Assembly: GCA_946626785.1 (NCBI GenBank)
Contig: CAMOUY010000067.1
Coordinates: 1 to 12,595 of the forward strand
DNA from: UBA9732 sp003456855
GTDB lineage: Bacteria; Spirochaetota; Spirochaetia; Sphaerochaetales; Sphaerochaetaceae
Direction of reading: 5' to 3'
Length of the DNA stretch: 12,595 nt
Shown here piece after piece: positions 6,289-12,595 of the stretch. A model generated the notes under the pieces. The model saw only the letters and a list, made by a program, of their open reading frames with translations. It made no database searches and was not told where the DNA came from. The translations under genes and the position numbers were made by a program. How positions within the stretch are numbered: the stretch's first letter is position 1; each line of letters begins with the position of its first letter.

Positions 6289-7164
6289 ATGAAATTTGAC
6301 ACGATGATCATTGGTCAGGTATGTCTTGATACGAACACTGACTACGATGGAAGAACAGAGCACCGGTATGGTGGAGCTGTTTTGTACTCCGGACATGCCG
6401 CCAATTCAATAGGCAGAAAGGTCGCTGTTGTCCCTAAAGGAAACCCTAAGACGACCAATGCTGAGGATGCGTTCAAGGACAGTGGAATAACCGTCTTCCA
6501 GAGAGACAGCGAGAAGAGCACCCTGATGGAGAATGTGTACTTCACCGCAGACAGGGAGAGAAGAAGATCAAGATGCCTTGCAGTAATAGACCCCTATACA
6601 CCTGAGGACATTCCAGACGTTGAGACAAACGTCTACCACCTTGCCGGTCTGTGCTACGGTGATATCGGCACTGACATCCTTGTTGAGCTTGCAAAGCGCG
6701 GTGATGTTGCAATGGACATCCAGTGCATGCTGAGGCATGTGGAGCCTGACCAGACCCTGAAGCTCCATGACTGGCCAGAGAAGACCCAGTACCTCAAATA
6801 CATCAGATTCCTTAAGACCGATGCCGCAGAGGCTGAGGTCCTCACCGGTACAACGGACAGGGAGGAGGCCGCCAGGATGATGTACGGCTGGGGAGCCAAG
6901 GAGATTGTGATCACACATAACACAGAGGTCCTTGCCTACGATGGAAAGGATTTCTACCATGCTCCCCTCAAGCCAAGGAACCTCTCGGGCAGGACGGGAA
7001 GGGGAGACACTACCTTTGCAGGCTACATAACAGAGCGCCAGCACACATCAATACAGGAGGCCCTGACCTTCTCGGCAGCGCTTGTGTCCCTGAAGATGGA
7101 GACTCCAGGTCCGTTCATGGGCAATCGTTATGATGTGCTCAATTATATAAAAACTTTTTATTGA
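6289..7164 (+). CDS. PfkB-family carbohydrate/nucleoside kinase
   Basis: This is a 291-residue cytoplasmic kinase of the ribokinase/PfkB family, which transfers phosphate from ATP to a sugar, sugar phosphate or nucleoside. The N-terminal substrate region has a Gly-Gly motif (YGGAVLYSGHAANSIG, 27-42). The segment FLKTDAAEAEVLTG (174-187) matches the family's K-x-N-x-x-E motif, with Asp in place of Asn. The active-site anion-hole motif is TGRGDTTFAGY (236-246) with catalytic Asp240, where most members have GAGD. The gene follows lacI after 39 bases with no terminator, so the two are probably co-transcribed from the autoregulated lacI promoter. The substrate cannot be assigned. By context it should be the compound brought in by the importer downstream, or a product of it. 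Confidence 0.88.
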   Translation: MKFDTMIIGQVCLDTNTDYDGRTEHRYGGAVLYSGHAANSIGRKVAVVPKGNPKTTNAEDAFKDSGITVFQRDSEKSTLMENVYFTADRERRRSRCLAVIDPYTPEDIPDVETNVYHLAGLCYGDIGTDILVELAKRGDVAMDIQCMLRHVEPDQTLKLHDWPEKTQYLKYIRFLKTDAAEAEVLTGTTDREEAARMMYGWGAKEIVITHNTEVLAYDGKDFYHAPLKPRNLSGRTGRGDTTFAGYITERQHTSIQEALTFSAALVSLKMETPGPFMGNRYDVLNYIKTFY

Positions 7165-7189
7165 CTTCTGAAATCTTAGCGTTTAACCT
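7161..7189 (+). promoter_or_regulatory. Weak candidate promoter of the HAD-2/importer operon
   Basis: TTGACT (7161-7166, overlapping the pfkB stop codon) stands 17 bases before TAACCT (7184-7189), which matches the -10 consensus at only three of six positions. This placing would put operator O3 just after the start, as at HAD-1. The alternative is the perfect TTGACA at 7219-7224 between O3 and O4, but no acceptable -10 follows it at 16-18 bases. The promoter is therefore unresolved. Confidence 0.25.
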
Positions 7190-7204
7190 AAAACTGGTAC
7201 CTTT

Positions 7205-7218
7205 TGAAAACGTTTGCG
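7205..7218. promoter_or_regulatory. LacI-family operator O3, before HAD-2
   Basis: TGAAAACGTTTGCG is centred on the CpG at 7211/7212 and lies in the block 7201-7220 that matches the O1 block (797-816) at 19 of 20 positions. Together with O4, whose centre is 33 bases downstream, it forms a double site ahead of the HAD-2/importer operon. Confidence 0.78.
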
Positions 7219-7237
7219 TTGACACTGTGGGGAAGAG

Positions 7238-7251
7238 TGCAAACGTTTGTG
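7238..7251. promoter_or_regulatory. LacI-family operator O4, before HAD-2
   Basis: TGCAAACGTTTGTG contains the perfect 10-bp palindrome CAAACGTTTG, centred on the CpG at 7244/7245. Its spacing from O3 is 33 bp, close to three helical turns, so two repressor dimers would sit on about the same face of the DNA. Confidence 0.78.
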
Positions 7252-7274
7252 CTGGGTGCCAGGCAAAAAACGAA

Positions 7275-7280
7275 AAGGAG
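7275..7280 (+). promoter_or_regulatory. Ribosome binding site that fixes the HAD-2 start
   Basis: AAGGAG lies 8 bases before the ATG at 7289. The ATG at 7283 is only 2 bases away, too close for initiation, and a start at 7247 would lie inside operator O4. The chosen start makes the N terminus (MIKAVMFDMGGT) line up residue for residue with HAD-1 (MIDTVLFDIGGT). Confidence 0.8.
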
Positions 7281-7288
7281 ACATGCCT

Positions 7289-8047
7289 ATGATTAAAGCA
7301 GTGATGTTTGACATGGGTGGAACCATCGAGGATCTCTATACCTGCGAGAAGAACGAGAAGGCCACGGCCTACGCTCTGGACAAGATCCTCAAATCCCATG
7401 GAATCACTACTCCCTACGGGGCAGAGGAGCTCTGGTCGATAGTCGGCCCTCAGATCCTTGCCTACAAGAAGCAGTCAGAGAAGACGATGATAGAGCTCAA
7501 GCCGGAGGAGATCTGGCCTGACTATGGATTCAAGGGAATAGATGTCGACAGGCAGAAGCTGATCGACTGCAGCGAGGAAATCGCTGCAATGTGGGAGGTC
7601 ACAGCCTATGACAGAAAGCTCAGACCTCATGTCAAGGAGATGCTCAAGGCCCTGAAGGAGGACCTCGGACTCTATCTGGCTGCGGTGAGCAACACCGGAA
7701 GCCTCTTCTGTGTATTCGATGTCCTCAAGCAGTATGGAATCCGTGAGTACTTCGATGATGTCACGCTTTCCAGCATCGTCTCATACAGAAAACCACATCC
7801 ATACATCTTCAGGATCGCCATCGAGCAGTCCGGCTTCAAGCCCGAGGAATGCGCCTTCGTGGGGGATACGCTCTCACGTGATGTCGTAGGTCCTAGGAAG
7901 GTCGGCTATGGAAAGATCTTCAAGATCAACTCGTTCCTGTCCCCTCTCAAGGACATCGGGCACTTCGATGTAGCGCCTGACCATGAGATCACCGACATCT
8001 ACGAGGTCTATGAGATTCTGAAAAAAGAACAAGGGGAGAATCGATAA
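7289..8047 (+). CDS. HAD-superfamily hydrolase with DxGGT motif (HAD-2)
   Basis: This is a 252-residue paralogue of HAD-1. Motif I is FDMGGTIED (nucleophile Asp8, Gly10 in place of the usual second Asp). Motif II is AVSNTGS (Ser134, Asn135), motif III is Lys168 in YRKPHPYIF, and motif IV is VGDTLSRDVVG (Asp193, Asp198). The cap again has YK-x3-EKT-x9-W-x-D at residues 59-78, the same numbers as in HAD-1. The conserved cap motif suggests that the two enzymes bind the same or related substrates. The missing acid/base Asp leaves the reaction open: phosphatase, phosphonatase-like, mutase-like or other. It is the first gene of the importer operon; its stop codon touches the permease start (TAA then ATG). 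Two LacI-type operators lie upstream. Confidence 0.9.
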   Translation: MIKAVMFDMGGTIEDLYTCEKNEKATAYALDKILKSHGITTPYGAEELWSIVGPQILAYKKQSEKTMIELKPEEIWPDYGFKGIDVDRQKLIDCSEEIAAMWEVTAYDRKLRPHVKEMLKALKEDLGLYLAAVSNTGSLFCVFDVLKQYGIREYFDDVTLSSIVSYRKPHPYIFRIAIEQSGFKPEECAFVGDTLSRDVVGPRKVGYGKIFKINSFLSPLKDIGHFDVAPDHEITDIYEVYEILKKEQGENR

Positions 8048-9892
8048 ATGGCTGTTTCGTCTGTAAAAGAACTGAAAAAGGGGAGAAAGTTCTCTTGGAC
8101 CAGACTTAAGAACCAGTTCCTTGGCATTGTGGGCAATCCGTTCAATGTCATCGTGTTCTTCACTCTGGTCATTCTCTTTGTTCTGATCATCATCCCTCTT
8201 CTGATAATGATCCAGAACACATTTGTGGTTGCCAAGGCCGAGCTTAGAAGCATTCCAGGAGCAAAGATCGGTGATTATACCCTCTACTATTGGAAATATC
8301 TCCTGGCAAGCCCTCTGACAAAGACCGTTTTCTGGGAGCCTCTGCTGCATTCCCTTGTAATAGGTGTTTTTGTAACGATAATATCGGTTCCGCTCGGATC
8401 GATCATTGCTTGGCTGATGGTCAGAACAGACATCCCTGGGAAGAAGGTCCTCAGTTCGATGATCCTTATTCCTTACATGATCCCATCCTGGTGTAAGGCT
8501 CTTTCCTGGCTGTCCGTCTTCCGAAACGAGCTGTCAGGAAGCTATGGTCTTCTGACAGGACACGGAATACCGGTTCCGAACTGGCTTGCCTACGGACCGT
8601 TTGCAATCATCATAGTCATGTGCATGCACTACTATGCATTCTCATACATCATGGTCTCAGGCTCTCTCAGGTCAATCAACTCGGAGCTTGAGGAGATGGG
8701 TGAGATACAGGGTGCAAACAAGGTCCAGATCCTCAAGAGCATCACCTTGCCTCTGGTACTGCCCGCATTCCTTTCCGCAACGATCATGACCATATCCAAG
8801 TCACTCGGTACCTATGGTGTCGCGGCAAACCTCGGAAACAGAATCAACTACTACGTTCTTGCAACAAGAATGAAGGAGTTCATCAACGACAGCCCGAAGG
8901 GAGTAGGCTATGCGATGAGCATCCTGATGATCCTCCTGGCCAGCGGAACTATCTTCGCCAACCAGAAGCTCATCGGAACCAGAAAATCCTATGCGACAAT
9001 CGGTGGAAAGGGAACAAGAAGGAACCTGATCCCTCTCGGGAAGGCAAAATACCCGATGATGGTATTCCTCATCATCTTCCTTTTCATCTCAATGTTCATG
9101 CCATTGTTCGTACTGGTCATGGAGAGCTTCCAGATCGTTCCTGGAAAGGGCTACGGACTGGACAACCTGACGTTCTACGCCTGGGTTGGAAGGATTGAGA
9201 ACGCCCCGAACCCGGCATACGCGCAGAACGGACTGTTCGCCAACTCGGAGTTCGGAAGGGCGACATGGAACACCATCAAGCTCTCGATCCTTGGATCCCT
9301 GATCACGGCAATCTTCGGACAGTTCTTCGGCTATGTCACAACCCGAGGAAGAGGCAAGTGGTATGGAAAGGCAACCGAGCAGATGATCTTCATTCCTTAT
9401 CTGATGCCAGGTGTCGCTTTCTCGGCAATCTACTTCGCCATGTTCAGCAGACCAAGACTTGGTGGCTTGATTCCATCACTCTATGGAACATTCGCCTTGA
9501 TTCTCCTCTGTTCCGTCGTAAAGCACTTCCCGTTCGCAAGCCGATCCGGTTCATCCAACATGATGCAGATCAGCGTTGAGCTGGAGGAGGCCGCAGACCT
9601 TGCAGGTGCGAGATTCTGGAAGAGAATCGGAAAGATCGTCATCCCATTGGCAAAGGGCGGATTCGTCTCCGGCTTCCTGCTTTCATTCATAAGCATAGCC
9701 AAGGAGCTGGATCTGATCGCCATACTGATGACACCGGCAAACTACACATTGTCATTCCTGTCATTCGACTATTCGAAGGAGGCAATGCCTCAGGTTGCAG
9801 ACGCAATTTGTATAGTTATCATCCTGTTCATCCTTGTAGGAAACAAGGTTGCAGAGAAGCTCGGCGGCGAAGTGTCGAAGAGCATGGGTTGA
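8048..9892 (+). CDS. ABC importer permease, two fused membrane domains
   Basis: This is a 614-residue inner-membrane protein made of two tandem binding-protein-dependent permease domains (about 30-310 and 335-610), each with about six membrane helices. Both halves carry the cytoplasmic EAA loop that docks on the ATPase: SELEEMGEIQGANKVQIL (212-229) and VELEEAADLAGARFWKRI (510-527). This fused layout is typical of the ferric-iron/thiamine/phosphonate group of importers (FbpB, AfuB, ThiP-like), whereas common sugar importers use two separate permeases. A single chain serves as the whole channel, so no second permease gene is expected, and none is seen. The start directly follows the HAD-2 stop, with AGGGGAG 9 bases upstream. 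Substrate class cannot be deduced from the permease alone. Confidence 0.92.
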   Translation: MAVSSVKELKKGRKFSWTRLKNQFLGIVGNPFNVIVFFTLVILFVLIIIPLLIMIQNTFVVAKAELRSIPGAKIGDYTLYYWKYLLASPLTKTVFWEPLLHSLVIGVFVTIISVPLGSIIAWLMVRTDIPGKKVLSSMILIPYMIPSWCKALSWLSVFRNELSGSYGLLTGHGIPVPNWLAYGPFAIIIVMCMHYYAFSYIMVSGSLRSINSELEEMGEIQGANKVQILKSITLPLVLPAFLSATIMTISKSLGTYGVAANLGNRINYYVLATRMKEFINDSPKGVGYAMSILMILLASGTIFANQKLIGTRKSYATIGGKGTRRNLIPLGKAKYPMMVFLIIFLFISMFMPLFVLVMESFQIVPGKGYGLDNLTFYAWVGRIENAPNPAYAQNGLFANSEFGRATWNTIKLSILGSLITAIFGQFFGYVTTRGRGKWYGKATEQMIFIPYLMPGVAFSAIYFAMFSRPRLGGLIPSLYGTFALILLCSVVKHFPFASRSGSSNMMQISVELEEAADLAGARFWKRIGKIVIPLAKGGFVSGFLLSFISIAKELDLIAILMTPANYTLSFLSFDYSKEAMPQVADAICIVIILFILVGNKVAEKLGGEVSKSMG

Positions 9893-9903
9893 GGAGGTAG
9901 AAA

Positions 9904-11061
9904 ATGAGCAGAATCGTTTTAGAGCATATTGATAAGTTCTATGGTGATAACCATGTCTTGAAAGATATTAACCTGACCATCGAGGATGGAGACTTCATGA
10001 CCCTCCTTGGACCGTCAGGATGTGGAAAGACCACAACACTGAGGGTCATCTCCGGTCTTGAGAAGCCGCAGGGCGGAAAGATGACCATGGATGACAGAAC
10101 CATCATCGACGCTGACGAGGCCTTCTATGAGGAGCCTTCGAAGCGTGGACTGAACCTTGTCTTCCAGAGCTACGCACTCTGGCCGCACATGACTGTCTTC
10201 GACAACGTCGCCTTCGGTCTGAAGATCAAGAAGATGAAGAAGGAGGATGTCGAGAAGACTGTCATGAAGTCTCTGGACACCATGAGAATCGCGGAGTACC
10301 GCGACAGATATCCAAACGAGCTTTCCGGTGGTCAGCAGCAGCGTGTCGCAATTGCCCGTGCAATCGCCTCAAGCCCTAAGCTCCTGCTTCTGGATGAGCC
10401 GCTGTCGAACCTTGACGCAAGACTCAGAATCGACATGAGAGCAGAGCTCAAGAGACTCCACAAGGAGACGGGAACCACGATCATCTACGTCACACATGAC
10501 CAGGTCGAGGCCCTGACGATGTCAACGAGGATCGCCCTGTTCAAGGAAGGCGAGATCAGCCAGATCGACACTCCACTTGGAATCTACACCAACCCGATCG
10601 ACCTCCAGGCCGCAGACTTCATCGGAAACCCGAGAATCAACTTCATCGATTCGAAGGCAACCTTTGACGGCAACACCTTGAAGGTGAAGAGCCCTATCGG
10701 CGACTACGAGTTCGGCAAGGACAAGCTCAAGCTGGACGAGGAGATCCCTCAGGGTAGGGAGTTCGATGTCTGCATGGGTCTCAGACCTGAGATGGTGGAC
10801 ATCTTCACGGAGGATCCGCAGCACAAGAACACAATCGAGGCCCAGGTCTATGCATCACAGCCTGCCGGTTCAGAGTCCCTGGTCACACTGACCGTCAACG
10901 GAATCGACTTCCTTGCCAAGCAGATCGGTCTTGTCGAGTACGACAGCGACCAGAAAGTTTATGTTGTTTTGCATCCATCCAGAATGAACGTGTATAATAA
11001 AGAGACAGGAAGGCTCATCAAGTTCGCAAAGGTCAAGCACCATGCTGGAGTTGATGACTGA
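9904..11061 (+). CDS. ABC importer ATPase subunit
   Basis: This 385-residue cytoplasmic ATPase powers the importer. The sequence shows Walker A GPSGCGKT (36-43), Q-loop Gln88, signature LSGGQ (140-144), Walker B LLLLDEP (160-166), D-loop NLDAR (169-173) and H-loop His198 in VTHDQ. After about residue 245 there is a TOBE-type regulatory extension, with the LRPEMVDI stretch at 293-300 typical of the MalK/PotA/FbpC branch. The length is normal for that branch, and no catalytic residue is missing. GGAGG lies 6 bases before the ATG, and the gap to the permease gene is 11 bases. It would pair with the EAA loops of the fused permease encoded just upstream. Confidence 0.95.
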   Translation: MSRIVLEHIDKFYGDNHVLKDINLTIEDGDFMTLLGPSGCGKTTTLRVISGLEKPQGGKMTMDDRTIIDADEAFYEEPSKRGLNLVFQSYALWPHMTVFDNVAFGLKIKKMKKEDVEKTVMKSLDTMRIAEYRDRYPNELSGGQQQRVAIARAIASSPKLLLLDEPLSNLDARLRIDMRAELKRLHKETGTTIIYVTHDQVEALTMSTRIALFKEGEISQIDTPLGIYTNPIDLQAADFIGNPRINFIDSKATFDGNTLKVKSPIGDYEFGKDKLKLDEEIPQGREFDVCMGLRPEMVDIFTEDPQHKNTIEAQVYASQPAGSESLVTLTVNGIDFLAKQIGLVEYDSDQKVYVVLHPSRMNVYNKETGRLIKFAKVKHHAGVDD

Positions 11062-11079
11062 TCCTAAAAGGGGGAATAT

Positions 11080-12342
11080 ATGAAGTTCAACAAGATTTTC
11101 ATCGCTATGCTGATAATGCTCCTTGTCTGCACCATGGCAGTCTTTGCCAACGGCGATGACGAGAAGAGCGGGAAGGGGAAGGTCGATTCCTCCATCGATT
11201 ATGACTCTCTGTCAATGGAAGAGCTGTATGAGGCTGCCAAGAAGGAAGGAGGAACAATCAAGGTCTATGCAACAACAACCGATGCATCGACAGCGATCAA
11301 GAAGTTCCAGAGAGCCTATCCTGACATCTCAATCGAGTATCTTTCCTGTGACAACAACACAGTCGCCTCAAAGATCGAGATGGAGTGCGACACAGGTAAC
11401 ATCAATGCCGATGTCATGCAGGTCAAGGACAACAGTGGTGAGATCTACCATGAGCTGGTCCTGTACGACTACTGCTCGATCTACAGACCTGAGTTCATCA
11501 CCAAGCACATAAACGAGAACCTTCTCGAGTTCGGTCTTCCTATCTACTCGACATTCAATCCGTGGTACTACAACACAAAGATGTATCCAGATGGAGTGCC
11601 TATCAAGAGCTGGTGGGACATCGTCGAGGGTTATGACACCACAACAGGTAGCTACTATGATGCAAGTGGTGTGAACCATCAGTTCTGGACAATCTACACA
11701 AAGGACGTCACTGGTCCTTCATACGCAAGTCTCTTCTGCCAGATGATCATCGACAGCGACAAGCTCGCTGCAGCCTACGAGGCACAGTACGGCAAGCCGT
11801 TGGAGATCACCTACACCAAGAACCTCAAGAACACTGCAGGTGTCATGGAGCTTCCGGAGAACAATGCAGGTGTTGAGCTGTTCTACAGATTCACACAGAT
11901 GAAGATGACAGAGCTCAGCGATGGTGACGGTGTCGTGGATGCAGTCGACCAGAGCATCAACGGACCTACACTCGGTCTTGCCTCAGCAAGCAAGCTGGAC
12001 AATGCCGACATGGGAATGAACGTTGCCTGGGTCACTGGCCTTGCACCATATACAGCCTTCCAGTCCTGTAACTACTCATATCTTGTCAACGGTTCCGACA
12101 ACCCTGCCGGATCAAGACTCTACATCAACTTCTGCATGGGCGGAGAGGATGGACAGAGCGGCTGCTACACAGCCTTCGACAAGAGAGGCTCCTGGTCGGT
12201 GCGTGACGACGTGACCTACGAGAAGAACGGCTACACTGTTGAGGAGGTTGTCCTGACAGAGCCTAACTTCGACGAGATCTACAACATGTATCCTAACGTC
12301 ACAGCCTACTTCAAGTACTGGAGAAGTCTGGCAAAGAACTGA
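11080..12342 (+). CDS. Periplasmic solute-binding protein of the importer
   Basis: This is a 420-residue exported binding protein. It has an N-terminal signal peptide (basic MKFNK, hydrophobic core about 6-20, probable signal peptidase I cut after Ala23 in VFA-NG). Cys17 is preceded by LLV, a poor lipobox, so a lipoprotein is less likely but not excluded. The mature protein opens with a linker rich in charged and small residues, then LSMEELYEAAKKEG-TIKVYATT, the usual start of the ferric/phosphonate/polyamine-type (FbpA, PotD-like) fold. NPWYYNTKMYPDGVPIKSWW (160-179) is the family's hinge-side motif. I do not see the adjacent Tyr pair that binds ferric iron in FbpA. Seven cysteines remain in the mature chain. 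AAGGGGGA stands about 5 bases before the start, and the gap to the ATPase gene is 18 bases. It should set the importer's specificity, which is unknown. Confidence 0.93.
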   Translation: MKFNKIFIAMLIMLLVCTMAVFANGDDEKSGKGKVDSSIDYDSLSMEELYEAAKKEGGTIKVYATTTDASTAIKKFQRAYPDISIEYLSCDNNTVASKIEMECDTGNINADVMQVKDNSGEIYHELVLYDYCSIYRPEFITKHINENLLEFGLPIYSTFNPWYYNTKMYPDGVPIKSWWDIVEGYDTTTGSYYDASGVNHQFWTIYTKDVTGPSYASLFCQMIIDSDKLAAAYEAQYGKPLEITYTKNLKNTAGVMELPENNAGVELFYRFTQMKMTELSDGDGVVDAVDQSINGPTLGLASASKLDNADMGMNVAWVTGLAPYTAFQSCNYSYLVNGSDNPAGSRLYINFCMGGEDGQSGCYTAFDKRGSWSVRDDVTYEKNGYTVEEVVLTEPNFDEIYNMYPNVTAYFKYWRSLAKN

Positions 12343-12355
12343 TAGGGGAACGTAG

Positions 12356-12595
12356 ATGGCAGAGAAGGAGCGCAGCAAACTCTCCAGGAAGATCGACGAG
12401 ATCTGTCGTGTGGTCTTCCTGACTGAGGAGGGGAAACCTAAGAGCACAACGCTGATCTATTCGTTCAGCCTGGCCCTGGTTTTCATCGTTGTCATCCTTG
12501 TCGGCTACGTGCTGCTGATCGATCCGATCGAGCTTGGACTGGTCAACAGCCCCGTATGGGTCAGACAGGGGCTTGAGTACCTTGTCCCTGGCCTG
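12356..12595 (+). CDS. 5' part of a small membrane protein, function unknown
   Basis: An ATG at 12356, with AGGGGA 6 bases upstream, opens a frame that stays open to the right edge (80 codons, no stop). It lies 13 bases after the binding-protein gene, on the same strand and with the same spacing habit as the rest of the operon. The product begins with a charged segment (residues 1-30, rich in Lys, Arg and Glu), then one strong membrane helix at about 33-55 (ending GYVLLIDP) and an outward-facing or amphipathic stretch. I do not recognise the family. Its position suggests an accessory membrane protein of the importer operon. Confidence 0.75.
   Translation, partial: MAEKERSKLSRKIDEICRVVFLTEEGKPKSTTLIYSFSLALVFIVVILVGYVLLIDPIELGLVNSPVWVRQGLEYLVPGL

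Noticed and set aside
5709..6311. Minus-strand 200-codon frame opposite lacI
   Set aside because: Long only because of the codon bias of lacI on the other strand; its product shows no coherent fold and it has no start signals.
6615..6634. Inverted repeat AGACGTT - 6 bases - AACGTCT inside pfkB
   Set aside because: Seven-bp arms in well-conserved coding sequence, with no T-run and a geometry unlike the CpG-centred operators. Most likely chance.
6568..7044. Minus-strand 158-codon frame opposite pfkB
   Set aside because: It lies wholly within the well-supported kinase gene and shows no family motif; a shadow frame.
11110..11150. Lipoprotein signal at Cys17 of the binding protein
   Set aside because: The residues before Cys17 are LLV; Val directly before the Cys is a poor fit even to the loose spirochaete lipobox, and a good signal peptidase I site follows at VFA-NG.
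8048..12342. Iron importer, the name usually given to fused permeases of this type
   Set aside because: The adjacent Tyr ligands expected of a ferric-binding protein are not evident, and the kinase, HAD and LacI neighbours do not suit iron uptake. Left unassigned.

Overview
The window reads as a chromosomal segment of a moderate-GC bacterium, most likely a Spirochaetota member of the Sphaerochaeta type. This is inferred from general style: roughly even base composition, a solute-binding protein whose signal peptide ends in a 'VFANG'-like stretch, a membrane SpoIIE-type phosphatase fused to a kinase-like ATPase domain, and a tandem cyclic-nucleotide-binding protein. There is no rRNA or marker gene to prove it, so the taxonomic call is tentative. 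No mobile element, CRISPR array or RNA gene was seen, and no stretch over 300 bases lacks a gene.

Layout. Minus strand, 1-1556: the first two codons of a gene running off the left edge, a HAD-superfamily hydrolase (HAD-1, 3-770) and a PnuC-type transporter (849-1556). HAD-1 has its own strong promoter in the short gap, with a LacI-type operator just downstream of it. Plus strand, 1603-5167: a signalling block made of a STAS anti-anti-sigma protein, a membrane sensor/SpoIIE phosphatase/HATPase fusion and a protein with two cyclic-nucleotide-binding domains, closed by a clear intrinsic terminator. Plus strand, 5179-12595: a LacI-family repressor with an operator at its own transcription start, a PfkB-family kinase, two further operators, a second HAD protein (HAD-2), and a tightly packed importer operon (fused double permease, ATPase, periplasmic binding protein). 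The last 240 bases are the open 5' end of a small membrane protein.

How it fits together. Four near-palindromic sites built on CGTTTG stand before HAD-1, lacI and HAD-2 (two sites). The one before HAD-1 and the first one before HAD-2 lie in a 20-bp block that matches at 19 of 20 positions. HAD-1 and HAD-2 are paralogues: both have Gly instead of the usual second Asp in motif I, and both keep a colinear cap motif (YK-x3-EKT-x9-W-x-D at residues 59-78). The simplest reading is one local regulon: the importer brings in a small molecule, the PfkB kinase phosphorylates it or a derivative, the two HAD enzymes act on phosphorylated or related intermediates, and the LacI protein senses an inducer. 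The importer belongs to the ferric/phosphonate/polyamine-like group rather than a classical sugar group, so its combination with a sugar-type repressor and kinase is unusual and the substrate is unknown.

The STAS/SpoIIE/CNB block looks like an independent partner-switching signalling unit lying between the two halves of this regulon. Its sigma factor or other final target is not in the window.
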